From Tardiphaga alba (GTDB lineage: Bacteria > Pseudomonadota > Alphaproteobacteria > Rhizobiales > Xanthobacteraceae), in contig NZ_CP036498.1 of assembly GCF_018279705.1 (NCBI RefSeq), positions 5,793,906 through 5,857,905 of the forward strand: a stretch of 64,000 nucleotides of DNA. The letters are read 5' to 3'. The notes below the pieces were generated by a model. That model did not search any database and was not told the origin of the DNA. It saw only the letters and a program-made list of their open reading frames with translations. The position numbers were made by a program, and so were the translations under genes. This document shows, piece after piece, positions 46,901 to 54,364 of this stretch. The stretch's first letter is position 1, and each line of letters opens with the position of its first letter.

Positions 46901-47130
46901 CGTTCTTCTATGCAGGGACGCGCGCGCTGCTCGTCACGCACTGGCCGGTGAATTCACAGGCTGCGGTTCTGATCACCACCGGCACGACGAATGCACTTGC
47001 CGTTCAGCGCGACCTCGGCAGGTCCGAAGCCTTCCGCCGTGCGCTTGTGAATTTGATCGGCAAAGGCGGCACCTATGCCCATCCGAGCGTCTGGGCGGCC
47101 TTCGTGCTTGTGGGGAACGGCGGCGCGTGA
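43903..47130 (+). CDS. Exported TPR-CHAT domain protein (putative caspase-like peptidase)
   Basis: 1075 residues. A signal peptide (FGRIFVVTFGVVLSLSVFNPITPVQA) is followed by about nine TPR repeats of the 42-residue kinesin-light-chain type at about 65-480 (VASTLNNLGELRRMQGRFSEAEDLARRAL and similar), a helical linker, and a C-terminal CHAT domain at about 750-1070. The catalytic dyad is visible: His in VLHFATHGALSG and Cys in VVLSACNTAGGE, followed by AEAFSGLARAFFYAGTRALLVTHWPV. CHAT proteins are caspase-relatives; several are proteases in gasdermin and type III-E CRISPR defence. This one has an export signal and no such partners. It follows a tRNA gene and is convergent with a DUF4174 gene. 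Substrate unknown. Confidence 0.9.
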   Translation: MRFGRIFVVTFGVVLSLSVFNPITPVQAGQQEMVALMQRITALAKEGRYADAIPLARKLTTEAEKTTGRQSPLTATTYVVLAQSLQAQGELTEAEATLRKALAIREKALGQTHADVAAVLGPLGQIAFARDRLADAEQFAQRAVAIHERTSGPDNVATALARMQLGNVRHRQLREDDAEDIFSRALKSFRAAGAQAEIMVPVALNNLAEVAKARGRLQIADDNFREALTLQEKLYGREHLQVASTLNNLGELRRMQGRFSEAEDLARRALTIRETALGPDHADVAASLNNLAIIFTRQGRASEADTLLTRALAIQQKAFGPDHPNVAIALNNLADAKSAAGQKKDAETLFRRSLAIREKSAGRDHLDTAIAIDNLVTLLVDDNRPAEAEPLARRSLAIREAALGPRHPGVANSLNNLAVVLDTIGNAYDAEPLLKRALEIRRNALGETHPDVANSYNNLGGHYLDIRDWQQAHDSYTRATAILTARNASDTDGDNLTFKDNTNPFPGAIVAAYQLADTAPDQRATLQAQAFEAAQRIGDEQAAKAIAGMSARVAAGGGELSAQVRQRQDLADQALATDRLLISAISQPASARNAQTEQAIRARAGSIAAEIKELDRTIAAKFPDYATLVTRSPVSLTDVQQQLGPKEALLLFSTTERYTFVWTITRSAIRWHAAPLGTKQLTETVRILRCGLDDEAWLGANDCAQKYGLTRPPSGGQLPFDPQRAYGLYQALLAPAAAEIDGKELILVPSGPLATLPFQVLLTEKPPATNIDLAQAPWLAKRFASTVLPSVSSLKALRQVAQGSKAKKPFVGFGNPLLTGNSVSTSDIDRAKLARQFQNCTAIMEARRDQIAQRNVTSTVALAGGTADVEQLKRLAPLPETAIELCAVAERFSPVRGDVYLANAATEANIKSMSDAGQLAQYRVLHFATHGALSGQVRGAIEPGLIMTPPAQASRNDDGYLSSSDISALKLDADWVVLSACNTAGGEKAEAEAFSGLARAFFYAGTRALLVTHWPVNSQAAVLITTGTTNALAVQRDLGRSEAFRRALVNLIGKGGTYAHPSVWAAFVLVGNGGA

Positions 47131-47133
47131 TCC

Positions 47134-47580
47134 TTAGCCGCCGGTTTTGCGTATTTCCTCTTTCCGCATCGGCATCTGGTCGATGCGGCCGAAGATGTCC
47201 CTCGCAGCCAGCGGCGCATCGGACGCGAAAGCCGTGTTGCCGTCCTTGCCGACTAGCATGACGCGGAAATCGCTGACATCGGTCGCCAGTCGCTTGCGGA
47301 GCTCCCGCGCGCGCTCACTGTCTCCGACCGCTTCCATCAGCACGACGTTGCGCTCGAACATGCCGCTGGATGCCTGCTCCAGATAGGCCCGCTGCGTGCG
47401 CAGTTCGGCATCCCCCGGATTCTGCGCCACCAGTACCAGGACACGGCTTTTCCAGCGCAAAGCTGACAGCGGATCGGCCGAAGCCGGGATGGCGGAGACA
47501 CCGGTGATCGCGGCACAAAGTCCCATCGCGAGAACGGGTATCCGCCTCGCAATGCCCGGTCTGTAGTTACGCATTGTCAT
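47134..47580 (-). CDS. DUF4174-like exported protein
   Basis: About 148 residues. A basic N-terminus and signal segment (ARRIPVLAMGLCAAITGVSAIPASA) is followed by a thioredoxin-like-fold domain resembling DUF4174 (DPLSALRWKSRVLVLVAQNP, FRVMLVGKDGNTAF, DIFGRIDQMPMRKEE). No CxxC is present, so redox activity is unlikely. GGGAG precedes the ATG at 47580; another ATG at 47574 and a longer frame to 47622 are alternatives. Function unknown; periplasmic location likely. Confidence 0.75.
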   Translation of the reverse strand: MTMRNYRPGIARRIPVLAMGLCAAITGVSAIPASADPLSALRWKSRVLVLVAQNPGDAELRTQRAYLEQASSGMFERNVVLMEAVGDSERARELRKRLATDVSDFRVMLVGKDGNTAFASDAPLAARDIFGRIDQMPMRKEEIRKTGG

Positions 47581-47781
47581 AGCGGCGCTCCCGCATTTGG
47601 TCATTGGGTGAACAATGCGCATTACCGCCGCATTGTTTCATCCCCGCGTCAAAACGAAACAATTCCGGTATTCCGCGAAACCGCTTTTGCCGATCAGCGC
47701 AAAAACGCGGAAACGCGGCATGGTTATCAAGCTGCCCAACGAAGCAGCGACGGCCGCTGCACCTCACACGGAGACAGCGCA

Positions 47782-47958
47782 ATGCGGACCCTCAGCTTCA
47801 TCCTCGCCTTCGGCTTCGTTCTCGCCAGCGCGGGGCTCACATCACCCACCGGCGACAGCATGCCCGGAGCCGGCACCTTTTCCTATAGCGACACATCGGC
47901 AACGGACACCGCCGCCACCTTCGCTTATCTCACCCTCACCAAGCGCACCCGCGCGTAA
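47782..47958 (+). CDS. Small putative exported protein
   Basis: 58 residues. A hydrophobic N-terminus (TLSFILAFGFVLASAGLTSP) could be a signal peptide. The rest is Ser/Thr/Ala-rich (SYSDTSATDTAATFAYL) and ends in KRTRA. GGAGA lies seven bases before the ATG. It precedes another exported protein gene by 28 bases and may be co-transcribed with it. No family recognised; the strength rests on the ribosome site and signal-like start. Confidence 0.55.
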   Translation: MRTLSFILAFGFVLASAGLTSPTGDSMPGAGTFSYSDTSATDTAATFAYLTLTKRTRA

Positions 47959-47986
47959 CGCATCTCCAAAGGCAGGGACAAAGATC

Positions 47987-48487
47987 ATGACCACGATTGC
48001 AGCAATGCTCGCACGACACACTCTGAAAGCCGCCGCCATCGGCGCGACGCTGATCCTATCGGCCACCGCAAGCCACGCCCAGTCTGCCGGTCCCTTCACC
48101 GGGCTCGCAGGATCATGGAGCGGCAGCGGAACGGTGTCGCTGTCGGACGGTACCTCCGAGCAGATCCGGTGCCGCGCGGTCTATCAGGTGAATGGCGGGA
48201 TGGCGTTGAAGCAGAACCTGCGTTGCGCCAGCGACAGCTACAAATTCGAGCTTTCCAGCGACGTGAAGAGTGATGGCACGCAGGTCACGGGCAGCTGGAG
48301 TGAAGCCAGCCGCAACATCTATGGCAACCTGCAGGGGAGCGCGAGCGGCGGCCAGATCGATGTCTTCGTGGAAGCCGCAGGCTTCGCGGCCAATCTGACG
48401 CTGACGACCAAGGGCAACAAACAACTGGTCTCGATCAGCTCCAAGGGTCAGATCCGCGATGTGTCGATCAATATGGTCCGCGGCTGA
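47987..48487 (+). CDS. Exported hypothetical protein (lipocalin-like beta protein)
   Basis: About 166 residues: a signal peptide ending in SHAQS, then a beta-rich domain (FTGLAGSWSGSGTVSLSDGTSEQIRCRAVYQV; NLRCASDSYKFELSSDV; GSASGGQIDVFVEAAGFAANLTLTTKG; LVSISSKGQIRDVSINMVRG) with two Cys that may pair. The WSGSGTVSLSDG opening recurs in small exported proteins of Bradyrhizobium-like bacteria whose function is unknown. AGGGA lies about nine bases upstream of the ATG at 47987. Lipocalin-like fold is a guess from the alternating pattern. Confidence 0.72.
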   Translation: MTTIAAMLARHTLKAAAIGATLILSATASHAQSAGPFTGLAGSWSGSGTVSLSDGTSEQIRCRAVYQVNGGMALKQNLRCASDSYKFELSSDVKSDGTQVTGSWSEASRNIYGNLQGSASGGQIDVFVEAAGFAANLTLTTKGNKQLVSISSKGQIRDVSINMVRG

Positions 48488-48504
48488 CGTCGCGAGCCCA
48501 CCAG

Positions 48505-49671
48505 CTAGCCTGCGCGGCGGACATCCGTATCCGCCGTCAGGTCCTCATCCGACCATTTCCATCGCCCGCCCCCGGCCCGCTTGGCGGCATAGAGAGCCCG
48601 ATCAACCTGTTCGAGCAGATCTGACGTGGTGGCTTCAGGATGATCCATGGCGCCGGTCACCAGAATGCCGGCGCTTGCACCGATGCGCACCGGAATATCG
48701 ACCACAAGATAGGGCAACGACAGCGCGACCACCGCTTCACGCGCGAGTGACAGCGCAGTTTCCCGTCCGGTCTCGCCGTTTTCAACTGTCTGCAACAGCA
48801 TGAACTCGTCGCCGCCGAAACGGCACGCCATACCGCGACCGCCCATGCAATTGGTCAGGCGCGTTGCAACCTGGCGCAGGAGTTCGTCGCCGGCATGGTG
48901 ACCATGGCGATCATTGACTGCTTTGAAGCCGTCGAGATCGATGGCGACGATCGCCACACGGCCCCGCAGATTCTGGAGCAATGTCACAAACGCAGCGCGA
49001 TTTGGCAGCCCGGTCAGGAAATCCTGTCGCGCTTGCTGCGCCAGCGCATGCTTGGCTTCGAGACGCTCGATGAACGCGGTGCTGAGATGACGCGACGCCT
49101 CGCTGAGCGTCAGCCAGAACAGAAGCAGCATGCCGGCGCCGATCTTGTAAGACGGTTCCGGTCGCATGAAGCCGCCGATCACGGTCGGCCCGAGCAACAG
49201 CGCAGCAGTCACCAGCACGATCCACGGCCTGATGGCTGCGCGCGACACCATGCCCACGCAAAACGACATCGAGAGACCGAAGCCGAGCCAAGCGCCAGGC
49301 TCATCGCCGAGTTGAAGCGCCCGGAACGACAGCATGCCAAGCGACGTACCGAAAGCGGCGGCGCAAATGCCATAGGCCCATTCCCACCGAACGACCTCGG
49401 TGTCGGATGCCGTGGCCGCGCGCGCATCGTACAGACCGAGGCTGATAAGACGTATCGCAGCCGTGCCGAGGATGAAGAACGAGATGACCGTGTAGCCGAC
49501 ATCGCCGCTCATCGTAGCCAAAGCAACGGCACCGATGACCGAAGTCAAACCGATCGCGGCGACCTGTGGCAACGATGTGTACAGCATCTCGATGAGTTCG
49601 CGTCGGATCTGCGGACTCGGATGCCGGAAGCTCGAACGAACGGCACTTTTCATGATGCCGGACCATGCCAC
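48505..49671 (-). CDS. Membrane-bound diguanylate cyclase (GGDEF)
   Basis: 388 residues. About six hydrophobic segments occupy residues 30-205, a short helix follows, then a GGDEF domain at about 215-375 with DFLTGLPNRAAF, IDLDGFKAVNDRHGHHAGDELL and the intact active motif CRFGGDEFMLL. It should make c-di-GMP from GTP. No RxxD inhibition site is obvious five residues before GGDEF. The start could be 49671 or 49653; neither has a strong ribosome site. With the EAL protein at 39.9 kb and the HD-GYP protein at 54.4 kb it is one of three c-di-GMP enzymes in about 16 kb. Confidence 0.92.
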   Translation of the reverse strand: MAWSGIMKSAVRSSFRHPSPQIRRELIEMLYTSLPQVAAIGLTSVIGAVALATMSGDVGYTVISFFILGTAAIRLISLGLYDARAATASDTEVVRWEWAYGICAAAFGTSLGMLSFRALQLGDEPGAWLGFGLSMSFCVGMVSRAAIRPWIVLVTAALLLGPTVIGGFMRPEPSYKIGAGMLLLFWLTLSEASRHLSTAFIERLEAKHALAQQARQDFLTGLPNRAAFVTLLQNLRGRVAIVAIDLDGFKAVNDRHGHHAGDELLRQVATRLTNCMGGRGMACRFGGDEFMLLQTVENGETGRETALSLAREAVVALSLPYLVVDIPVRIGASAGILVTGAMDHPEATTSDLLEQVDRALYAAKRAGGGRWKWSDEDLTADTDVRRAG

Positions 49672-49723
49672 CGAGTCCCTAACAAGCGGTACCCGGGCCC
49701 CTCAATTTGTCGTGTTACGCACA

Positions 49724-49752
49724 ACAAAAAGGCCAGCCTTGCGGCTGGCCTT
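49724..49752 (-). terminator. Rho-independent terminator for the GCG_CRPN-type gene
   Basis: AAGGCCAGCC and GGCTGGCCTT form a perfect 10-bp stem around a four-base loop. On the minus strand it is followed by TTTTTGTTG. It lies about 65 bases after the stop codon at 49817. Confidence 0.9.
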
Positions 49753-49816
49753 GATGGATCGATCGACAATCCATACAGCACTGCGCCGTGCGAGCGCAGT
49801 GTGTCGGTTAGTTGAC

Positions 49817-50146
49817 TTATGGCTTGTAGCCACCGCCCGGCAGATTGCCGTGATAGGGCGTGTTGCGGCAATGCCCCCAAGGACCGCGCCAGTAACCGGG
49901 AGGGCAACCGTTGCCCATCACTGGAGGTTCTTGATAGTAGCCGCCCGGAAGCGGGCCGTAATACGGGGTATAGCGGCAGCCGCCATAGGGACCGCGCCAA
50001 CCGTTCGGGCCGCAGCCGCCGGCAACCTGGATCACCTGCGCTTCAACTGCGATGCTCTGGCCCATCATCGGCGCAGCACTGGCCTGCGTCGATACGATGA
50101 ACATGGCGACAAGACATGCCGCCAAGACGTGAAGTAGCTTGGACAT
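49817..50146 (-). CDS. GCG_CRPN-type small exported protein
   Basis: 109 residues. A signal peptide (LLHVLAACLVAMFIVSTQASA) is followed by a domain with a GGCGPNGWRGPYGGCRYTPYYG segment and its second copy NGCPPGYWRGPWGHCRNTPYHG, rich in Gly, Pro, Tyr and paired Cys. This matches the small GCG_CRPN group of rhizobial exported proteins, whose role is unknown. AGAGGAAG stands just before the ATG at 50146. The gene has its own terminator and so is monocistronic. Confidence 0.8.
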   Translation of the reverse strand: MSKLLHVLAACLVAMFIVSTQASAAPMMGQSIAVEAQVIQVAGGCGPNGWRGPYGGCRYTPYYGPLPGGYYQEPPVMGNGCPPGYWRGPWGHCRNTPYHGNLPGGGYKP

Positions 50147-50465
50147 TCTCTTCCTCTCTGATTGGAAACAATCAAAAGCCCCGACGAATGCATTCCAGCC
50201 CGACACCTGATCGCTTTCTGAGAATGCGCTAGTCTGCTTTGTGCATAGAACCCTATCTTACCTTTTGCAATTGCGTTCGGCGTATTCCTTGCGGCAAGTC
50301 TTTCAGTTAGTTATTCGCTCGTTAAGGGCGCCAGTTTGCACTACACATCCGCGAATGAGCTGCGTCACATGTTCGCATCCGATAGATATCAGCTAGCGAC
50401 ATCCCAACGCGATCGCGACAACTCAATGTAACTGGAACCTATCATACCCATCGTGCGAGATAGCT
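50147..50465. promoter_or_regulatory. AT-rich divergent intergenic region
   Basis: About 320 bases between the GCG_CRPN-type gene and the spermidine-synthase-like gene. It is relatively AT-rich (TATCTTACCTTTTGCAATTG; TTAGTTATTCGCTCGTTAAG; GATAGATATCAGC), as expected for two divergent promoters. I see no ORF with a ribosome site, no tRNA and no strong hairpin. Confidence 0.4.
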
Positions 50466-51326
50466 GTGCTTCTGACGTCGCCCGACGCACGGATGATCCG
50501 AACAACCTTCTTCCGAAAGACCGACGTGCTTCCCTGGAAACTGATCGATACGACCGATGTGCCCGATGGCACCGTGCCCCTGCGACTGATGCAACGCGGC
50601 AAGGAGTTCACCATCAAGCTTGGGCAGAACGAGCTGATGAGCAGTCGGCTGTTTGGCTCCGAGGAAGCGCTTGCCACGCTGACCTGCTTTCGTCTGAAGG
50701 ACGTAACGGCACCGAAGCTCCTCATCGGCGGCTACGGCATGGGCTTTACGCTCCGCGCCGCACTGAAGGTGCTCGGACCGAAAGCAGGGATCACCGTGGT
50801 CGAGCTCGTCCCCGCCATCGTCGCATGGGCGCGTGGACCGATGGCCGAACTGTCTGGCGACAGCCTGACCGATCCGCGAGTGACTATCGTCGAGGGCGAC
50901 GTCGTTAAGGCGATCACTGCGGCGCGCGGCGCCTACGATGCGATCCTGCTCGACGTCGACAATGGACCGGAAGGGCTGACCCGCAAATCCAACGATGCGC
51001 TGTACGACCTGTCCGGCCTGCATGCGAGCCTCGCGGCCCTCCGGCCTGGTGGCGTACTCGCCGTGTGGTCCTCATTCCCGCATCCGAAATTCACCACCCT
51101 GCTCCGCAAGGCAGGCTTTGCGACAGAGGAAATCCCGATCCGCGCCGCTGGCCCCCGCGGCGGCGCACGGCATGTGATCTGGCTGGCGACCAAGCCGAAA
51201 ACTGCGCCCGCGAAAGCAGCGAAACCGGCGCCCGCAAAGCCCATGGCTGCGAAAGCCCGCGCTGCAAAATCGACAGGCAAGCCGGCCGCGAAGCGCAAGT
51301 CGGCTTCCGCAAAGAAGAAATCATAA
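50466..51326 (+). CDS. Spermidine-synthase-like SAM-binding protein with Lys/Ala-rich tail
   Basis: 286 residues. The core (about 10-240) has a Rossmann methyltransferase/spermidine-synthase fold: LLIGGYGMGFTLRAALKVLGPKAGITVVELVPAIVAWARG, then VEGDVVKAI, YDAILLDVDNGPEGLT, and LAALRPGGVLAVWSS. The last ~45 residues are almost only Ala, Lys, Pro and Ser (KPAPAKPMAAKARAAK...), like a histone-H1 tail, suggesting nucleic-acid or polyanion contact. The acidic residues expected for polyamine binding cannot be confirmed, so the substrate is open. GTG 50466 or ATG 50493 may be the start. A strong terminator follows. Confidence 0.82.
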   Translation: MLLTSPDARMIRTTFFRKTDVLPWKLIDTTDVPDGTVPLRLMQRGKEFTIKLGQNELMSSRLFGSEEALATLTCFRLKDVTAPKLLIGGYGMGFTLRAALKVLGPKAGITVVELVPAIVAWARGPMAELSGDSLTDPRVTIVEGDVVKAITAARGAYDAILLDVDNGPEGLTRKSNDALYDLSGLHASLAALRPGGVLAVWSSFPHPKFTTLLRKAGFATEEIPIRAAGPRGGARHVIWLATKPKTAPAKAAKPAPAKPMAAKARAAKSTGKPAAKRKSASAKKKS

Positions 51327-51331
51327 CAGCA

Positions 51332-51368
51332 AAGAAGCCCGCGACATCTGCCGCGGGCTTCTTTTTGA
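51332..51368 (+). terminator. Rho-independent terminator after the spermidine-synthase-like gene
   Basis: AAGAAGCCCGCG and CGCGGGCTTCTT form a perfect 12-bp stem with an eight-base loop, followed by TTTTGAT. It begins five bases after the stop codon and could also serve the convergent gene. Confidence 0.92.
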
Positions 51369-51404
51369 TATTTCTCATGCCCTGGCCAGTAGGGTGATCG
51401 CCGC

Positions 51405-52400
51405 TTAATCGACCTTGAGATTGGCGGCCTTGACCACCTTTTCCCACTTCTCGGTCTCGGCCGCGATCATTTTGCCGAAGGCTTCCGGGGGCCCGATCAG
51501 TGGATCGCCACCGAGGTCGATCAGCTTGGCCTTGATCGCCGGCTCGGCCAGCACTTCGTTCACCGCAGCATTGAGCTTCGCGATGATTTCCGGCGGGGTC
51601 TTCTTGGGCGCGCCCATGCCGAACAGTGCGCTGGCTTCATAGCCCGGCACCGTCTCGGCCACTGTCGGCACGTCCGGCAGCAGCGACGACTTCTCGGTCG
51701 TGGTCACGGCCAGTGCGCGCAGATTACCCGAGCGGATGTGCTGGATGATCGACGGCATGTTGTCGAAGATCACCTGCACCTGACCGCCCGTCATATCGGT
51801 GATCGCCAGCGCAGCGCCGCGATAGGGCACATGCTGCATCTTGGCGCCCGTCATCATCATGAACATCTCACCCGACAGATGCACCGAAGTGCCGTTGCCC
51901 GACGACGCCATGTTCACCTTGCCCGGATTGGCTTTCACATAGGCGATGAATTCGGCCACGGTCTTTGCCGTGATGTCCTTGTTGACGGTCATCACATTGG
52001 CGGTGCGGTGGAAGGCCGCCACGGGCGCGATGTCACGGACGAAGTTGAAGCTCAGCTTCGAATACAGCGTCGCATTGATGTAGTTGGCCGGATTGACCAG
52101 CAGCACGGTATAGCCATCGGGCTCCGCATTCACGACCGACTCGGTGCCGATATTGTTGCCGGCGCCTGGCTTGTTTTCGATGATGAATTGCTGACCCATC
52201 TTTTCCGACAGGCGCTGCCCGATCAGGCGCGCCAGAATGTCGGTGGCGCCGCCCGGCGGATAGCCAACGACCCAGCGGATCGGCTTGTTTGGATAGTTTT
52301 GCGCTTGCGCAAGCGCTGGCGTGATCGATGTGAGAGCCGATGCGGCGAAGGCTGAAAAACCAAGCGCGATCAGACCGATCGCGGCGCGACGTGACGTCAT
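51405..52400 (-). CDS. Tripartite tricarboxylate transporter substrate-binding protein (Bug/TctC family)
   Basis: 331 residues. A Tat-like N-terminus (TSRRAAIGLIALGFSAFAASAL) is followed by the Bug family signature YPNKPIRWVVGYPPGGATDILAR, ENKPGAGNNIGTESVVNAEPDGYTVLL and HVPYRGAALAITDMTGGQVQVIFDN. It binds a small carboxylate or aromatic acid in the periplasm. AGGGA lies eight bases before the ATG at 52400. No TctA/TctB membrane genes are near, as is usual for the many orphan Bug proteins. A second one is at 59.0 kb. Confidence 0.9.
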   Translation of the reverse strand: MTSRRAAIGLIALGFSAFAASALTSITPALAQAQNYPNKPIRWVVGYPPGGATDILARLIGQRLSEKMGQQFIIENKPGAGNNIGTESVVNAEPDGYTVLLVNPANYINATLYSKLSFNFVRDIAPVAAFHRTANVMTVNKDITAKTVAEFIAYVKANPGKVNMASSGNGTSVHLSGEMFMMMTGAKMQHVPYRGAALAITDMTGGQVQVIFDNMPSIIQHIRSGNLRALAVTTTEKSSLLPDVPTVAETVPGYEASALFGMGAPKKTPPEIIAKLNAAVNEVLAEPAIKAKLIDLGGDPLIGPPEAFGKMIAAETEKWEKVVKAANLKVD

Positions 52401-52535
52401 ATGTAAGTCCCTCCAGCTGCCGCGACTTGGCGCGCGGTCAGCGTGTGTTGAATTGACAACACCCGTCTTTAACAAACAATTCTACTATCGGCCAGTGCGA
52501 CGATACCTGCGACAGGGCGCCCGAAAGCGGCATCT

Positions 52536-52620
52536 GTAGGGTGGGCAAAGGCGCTTAGCGCCGTGCCCACCATCAAGTGCTGTGGTTGATCGGTGGGCCC
52601 GCTTCGCTTTGCCCACCTAC
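52536..52620. repeat. Palindromic intergenic repeat (TAGGGTGGGCAAAG family)
   Basis: GTAGGGTGGGCAAAG ... GTGCCCACC pairs with GGTGGGCCC ... CTTTGCCCACCTAC. Same family as 20318-20396. It lies upstream of the acyl-CoA synthetase gene, between divergent genes. Confidence 0.87.
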
Positions 52621-52732
52621 AAACAGTCGCCGCACGCATTTGCGCCAACTGCGCGCCGATGGCACAACAACCCCACAAGCAACAAGAATAAGGAAGCCGC
52701 CCCTGCGTGGCCGGATTTCCGCTGGAGGATGC

Positions 52733-54319
52733 ATGCCCGTCTCGTCGAAATCCGCTCTCATGCCCGGTGCGATCAGCCCCTTCGACGGCATGGACGTGCC
52801 TTGGTTGCTGCGCATGCGCGCAGAGACCCGCCGCGATCATCCTTTCATCATCTGGTCGCCCTTCGACGCACCGGCGCGACCATGGACCTATGGCGAATTC
52901 CACGAGCGTGTCGGCGCGCTTGCTGCCGGTCTCGTCAAACGCGGCATCAAGCCCGGCGACTATGTACTGATCCATCTCGACAATTGCGTCGAACAACTGC
53001 TGTCATGGTTCGCCTGCGTCGAACTCGGCGCCATCGCAGTCACGACCAATACCCGCTCATCGGCCGCCGAGATCGCGTATTTCGCCAATCATTGCGGCGC
53101 CGTGGCTGCCATTACCCAGCCCTCCCTTGCCGAACTCGTCGCCGCCAATTGCAGCAGGCTGCGCTGGATCGCCGTGACCTCGCACAATGCCGGCACGCAA
53201 GCCGACATCCCGGGGAAGGCCGAGCGCTTTGAGAGCCTGTTCGCCGACAGCGCCGACCGCCCGCGCCGGCCGATCGATCCATGGGCGCATTGCAGCGTAC
53301 AATATACGTCGGGCACCACATCGCGCCCCAAAGCCGTGCTGTGGACCCATGCCAATGCGCTGTGGGGCGGCAAGATCAATGCCGCGCATCAGGATCTGCA
53401 TGCGTCAGACACGCATCTGACCTATCTGCCGCTCTTTCACACCAACGCGCTGGCCTATTCGATGCTCGCGACGCTGTGGGTCGGCGCCAGCATCGTGATC
53501 CAGCCGCGCTTTTCGGCCAGCCGTTTCTGGCCCACCGCACTCGAACATCGCGCCACATGGACTTCGACGATTCCATTCTGCATGAAGGCGCTGCTCGAAC
53601 ATGAGGTGCCGAAGCAGCATCATTTCCGCCTGTGGGGCGCATCGTTCTGCGATCCGCCGGCCTTCGCCAAATTCGGCGTCAAGATCATCGGCTGGTGGGG
53701 CATGACCGAGACCATTACCCATGGCATCATCGGCGAGGTCGATCAGCCCAATACGCCTCTGGCCATCGGCCGCACCGCCGCCGAATACGGCATCCGCATC
53801 ACGCGCGACGACGGCACGCCCGTCGAGGTCGGCGAGACCGGTAACCTCACCATCCTGGGCACGCCGGGCCTGTCGCTGTTCAAGACGTATCTGCACAACG
53901 AAGCCGCGACGCGCGACAGTTTCGACCAACACGGCTACTTCATCACCGGCGACCGCGTCACCCTGCTGGAGCGCGGCTATATCAAGTTCGGCGATCGCTC
54001 CAAGGACATGCTGAAGGTCGGCGGCGAGAATGTTGCGGCGTCGGAGATCGAACAGGTCGTGATGACCGTGCCCGGCGTGCGCGAAGCCGCCGTGGTCGCC
54101 AAGAAGCACCCGATGCTGGACGAAGTGCCGGTGGTCTTCATTATCCCGCAGGCAGGTGTCGCGAACTGCCCGCCGACGCTGCATGACAATGTCATGGCCG
54201 CCTGCAAGAATGGCCTCGCCGACTTCAAGGTGCCGCGCGAAATCCATTTCGTCGACGACATGCCGCGTTCGACATTGGAAAAAGTGGCGAAGGCGGAATT
54301 GCGGAAGCTGCTGGTCTAG
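52733..54319 (+). CDS. AMP-dependent acyl-CoA synthetase/ligase
   Basis: 528 residues of the ANL superfamily. P-loop-like motif VQYTSGTTSRPKAVLWTH, then GWWGMTETI (A5), YFITGDRVTLLERGYIKFGDRSKDMLKVGGENVAASEIE (A7-A8 with the hinge), and a C-terminal EKVAKAELRK with the catalytic Lys. It activates a carboxylic acid to its acyl-CoA through an acyl-adenylate. GGAGGATGC precedes the ATG at 52733; the frame extending to 52577 runs into a repeat and is rejected. Substrate unknown. The neighbouring Bug protein might supply it (inference). Confidence 0.92.
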   Translation: MPVSSKSALMPGAISPFDGMDVPWLLRMRAETRRDHPFIIWSPFDAPARPWTYGEFHERVGALAAGLVKRGIKPGDYVLIHLDNCVEQLLSWFACVELGAIAVTTNTRSSAAEIAYFANHCGAVAAITQPSLAELVAANCSRLRWIAVTSHNAGTQADIPGKAERFESLFADSADRPRRPIDPWAHCSVQYTSGTTSRPKAVLWTHANALWGGKINAAHQDLHASDTHLTYLPLFHTNALAYSMLATLWVGASIVIQPRFSASRFWPTALEHRATWTSTIPFCMKALLEHEVPKQHHFRLWGASFCDPPAFAKFGVKIIGWWGMTETITHGIIGEVDQPNTPLAIGRTAAEYGIRITRDDGTPVEVGETGNLTILGTPGLSLFKTYLHNEAATRDSFDQHGYFITGDRVTLLERGYIKFGDRSKDMLKVGGENVAASEIEQVVMTVPGVREAAVVAKKHPMLDEVPVVFIIPQAGVANCPPTLHDNVMAACKNGLADFKVPREIHFVDDMPRSTLEKVAKAELRKLLV

Positions 54320-54327
54320 CTCTCACT

Positions 54328-54360
54328 GTAGGGTGGGCAGATCTCAGCCGCTCACCCTAC
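54328..54360. repeat. Short degenerate copy of the TAGGGTGGGCA palindrome
   Basis: GTAGGGTGGGCAG ... CCGCTCACCCTAC keeps only the outer arms of the family seen at 20318 and 52536. It fills the gap between two convergent genes. Confidence 0.7.
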
Positions 54361-54364
54361 TTTT

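Noticed and set aside
43903..47130. CHAT protein as part of a CRISPR-type or gasdermin defence system
   Set aside because: It has a signal peptide and no CRISPR array, effector or gasdermin gene nearby.
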